From Planktosalinus sp963977065 (GTDB taxonomy: Bacteria > Bacteroidota > Bacteroidia > Flavobacteriales > Flavobacteriaceae): a stretch of DNA of 64,000 nt. The notes under the pieces are model-generated. The model did not search any database, had not been told where the DNA came from, and worked only from the letters and a program-made list of their open reading frames with translations. A program made the translations under genes and the position numbers. The stretch lies in NCBI GenBank assembly GCA_963977065.1, contig CAXBNF010000001.1:430522-494521 (forward strand), read 5' to 3'. Below, in pieces: positions 63,421-64,000 of the stretch. Numbering within the stretch: position 1 is the stretch's first letter; each line of letters opens with the position of its first letter.

Positions 63421-64000
63421 ATGATTAAAAAAGCAACCCTTTTGATATTGTTAATTCCTTTTTTTGCCTTTTCTCAAGTTGGAATTGGCACAACAAACCC
63501 GAACCCGTCTTCAATTCTTGATATTGAAAGCACAGAGGCTGGAATCCTGGTTCCCAGAATGACGGAAGCTCAAAGAACAGCCATTTCAGCACCAGCTACA
63601 GGATTATTGGTTTATCAGTCAAATAATACAACTGGTTTCTGGTTTTACAATGGAAGTTCCTGGGAAAACTTAACATCGAGTGGAGGTTCAGGTGAATTTC
63701 AAAGTATTGGTGGAATTGTTCAAAACACAACGAATGTTGGGTCAGACGATTTTGTTTTCGGGAGCACGACACTAAGTGGTACTGGCTCTCGTTTCTTCTT
63801 CGATAAGAGTAAAGGGGCTTTTCGGGCAGGAGAAGTATCTGGAACGGAATGGGATGATGCAAATGTTGGAGGTAATTCAATAGCCTTAGGACTAGGTTCC
63901 CTGGCATCAGGAACTAACGCTTTCGCAGGTACCTTCGGAACGGCCAGCGGGACCAATTCAATAGCCTTAAACGGTTCGGCAAGTGGAGCCGGAGCAGTGA
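63421..64000 (+). CDS. Surface protein with YadA-head-like repeats (3' truncated by window)
   Basis: Open reading frame from ATG 63421 running off the window edge (at least 193 residues; no stop). It has a signal peptide (IPFFAFSQ) followed by the Bacteroidota pattern VGIGTTNPNPSSILDIES, then VPRMTEAQRTAISAPATGLL. From about residue 155 it shows YadA-like head repeats (NSIALGLGSLASGTNAFAG, then NSIALNGSASGAGA). It is likely an adhesin or fibre-type surface protein. It lies 121 bp after the CHAT gene and may be a regulon member. Confidence 0.8.
   Translation, partial: MIKKATLLILLIPFFAFSQVGIGTTNPNPSSILDIESTEAGILVPRMTEAQRTAISAPATGLLVYQSNNTTGFWFYNGSSWENLTSSGGSGEFQSIGGIVQNTTNVGSDDFVFGSTTLSGTGSRFFFDKSKGAFRAGEVSGTEWDDANVGGNSIALGLGSLASGTNAFAGTFGTASGTNSIALNGSASGAGAV

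Noticed and set aside
63596..63956. Minus-strand frames opposite the surface protein at 63421
   Set aside because: The + strand frame has a signal peptide and recognisable repeats and continues past the window; the opposing frames are shadows.

Overview
The window looks like chromosome of a member of the Bacteroidota, most likely class Flavobacteriia. Support comes from the AT-rich composition, two large TonB-dependent receptors with N-terminal carboxypeptidase-regulatory domains, a secreted protease with a type IX secretion sorting tail, many short-signal lipoproteins, Bacteroidota-type -7 elements (TAnnTTTG), weak Shine-Dalgarno sites, and families typical of the group (DUF5689, DUF3098, DUF4407, M56/BlaI pairs). 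No genus is claimed.

Layout. 1-9.9 kb: secreted trypsin-like protease, a huge outer-membrane barrel-like protein, exonuclease III, an OmpA-like lipoprotein, an aldo/keto reductase and a membrane hydrolase. 10-15.4 kb: a TonB receptor plus DUF5689 lipoprotein operon, divergent from a secreted endonuclease-family enzyme; these look like one nutrient-uptake locus. 15.5-20 kb: surface lipoprotein, small membrane protein, second TonB receptor. 20.1-25.5 kb: aromatic amino-acid catabolism (homogentisate dioxygenase, HPPD, a TDO-family protein) with DUF3108 and M23 genes. 25.6-31 kb: PlpD-like patatin/uvrC, yraN, a membrane HTH regulator. 31-36.7 kb: DUF4407, a BlaI/M56 signalling pair bracketed by two nearly identical 33-bp palindromes, a PhnA-type protein and an M20 peptidase. 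36.8-39 kb: tRNA-Leu(UAG), ftsX, DUF3098, uppP. 39-42.3 kb: two small genes, recQ, a short ssb.

42.5-46.2 kb is accessory DNA: five small unrelated orphan genes, all on the + strand, separated by structured 130-160 bp spacers. The ends of the first two units are exact reverse complements of each other and those of the third are nearly so, as in integron gene cassettes; three spacers share a 36-nt block. No integrase is present, so I read it as an integrase-less (CALIN-like) cassette array.

46.2-56.6 kb: small membrane protein, a two-lobed aspartic-protease-like lipoprotein, a PLP enzyme, a four-gene glycosyltransferase operon, an outer-membrane protein with a fasciclin lipoprotein, and a DUF2784 protein. 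56.7-64 kb: two orphan lipoproteins, then a tightly coupled ECF sigma factor / single-pass TPR protein / membrane-anchored TPR-CHAT protease operon, then the start of a YadA-head-like surface protein cut by the window end. The sigma/TPR/CHAT trio is the best candidate for an undescribed signalling system. Its parts resemble those of the CRISPR-associated Csx29 (TPR-CHAT), Csx30 and RpoE circuit, but there is no CRISPR here and the protease is predicted to lie in the periplasm.

No gene-free stretch exceeds about 270 bp. Several families of short palindromic or tandem intergenic repeats are scattered through the window.
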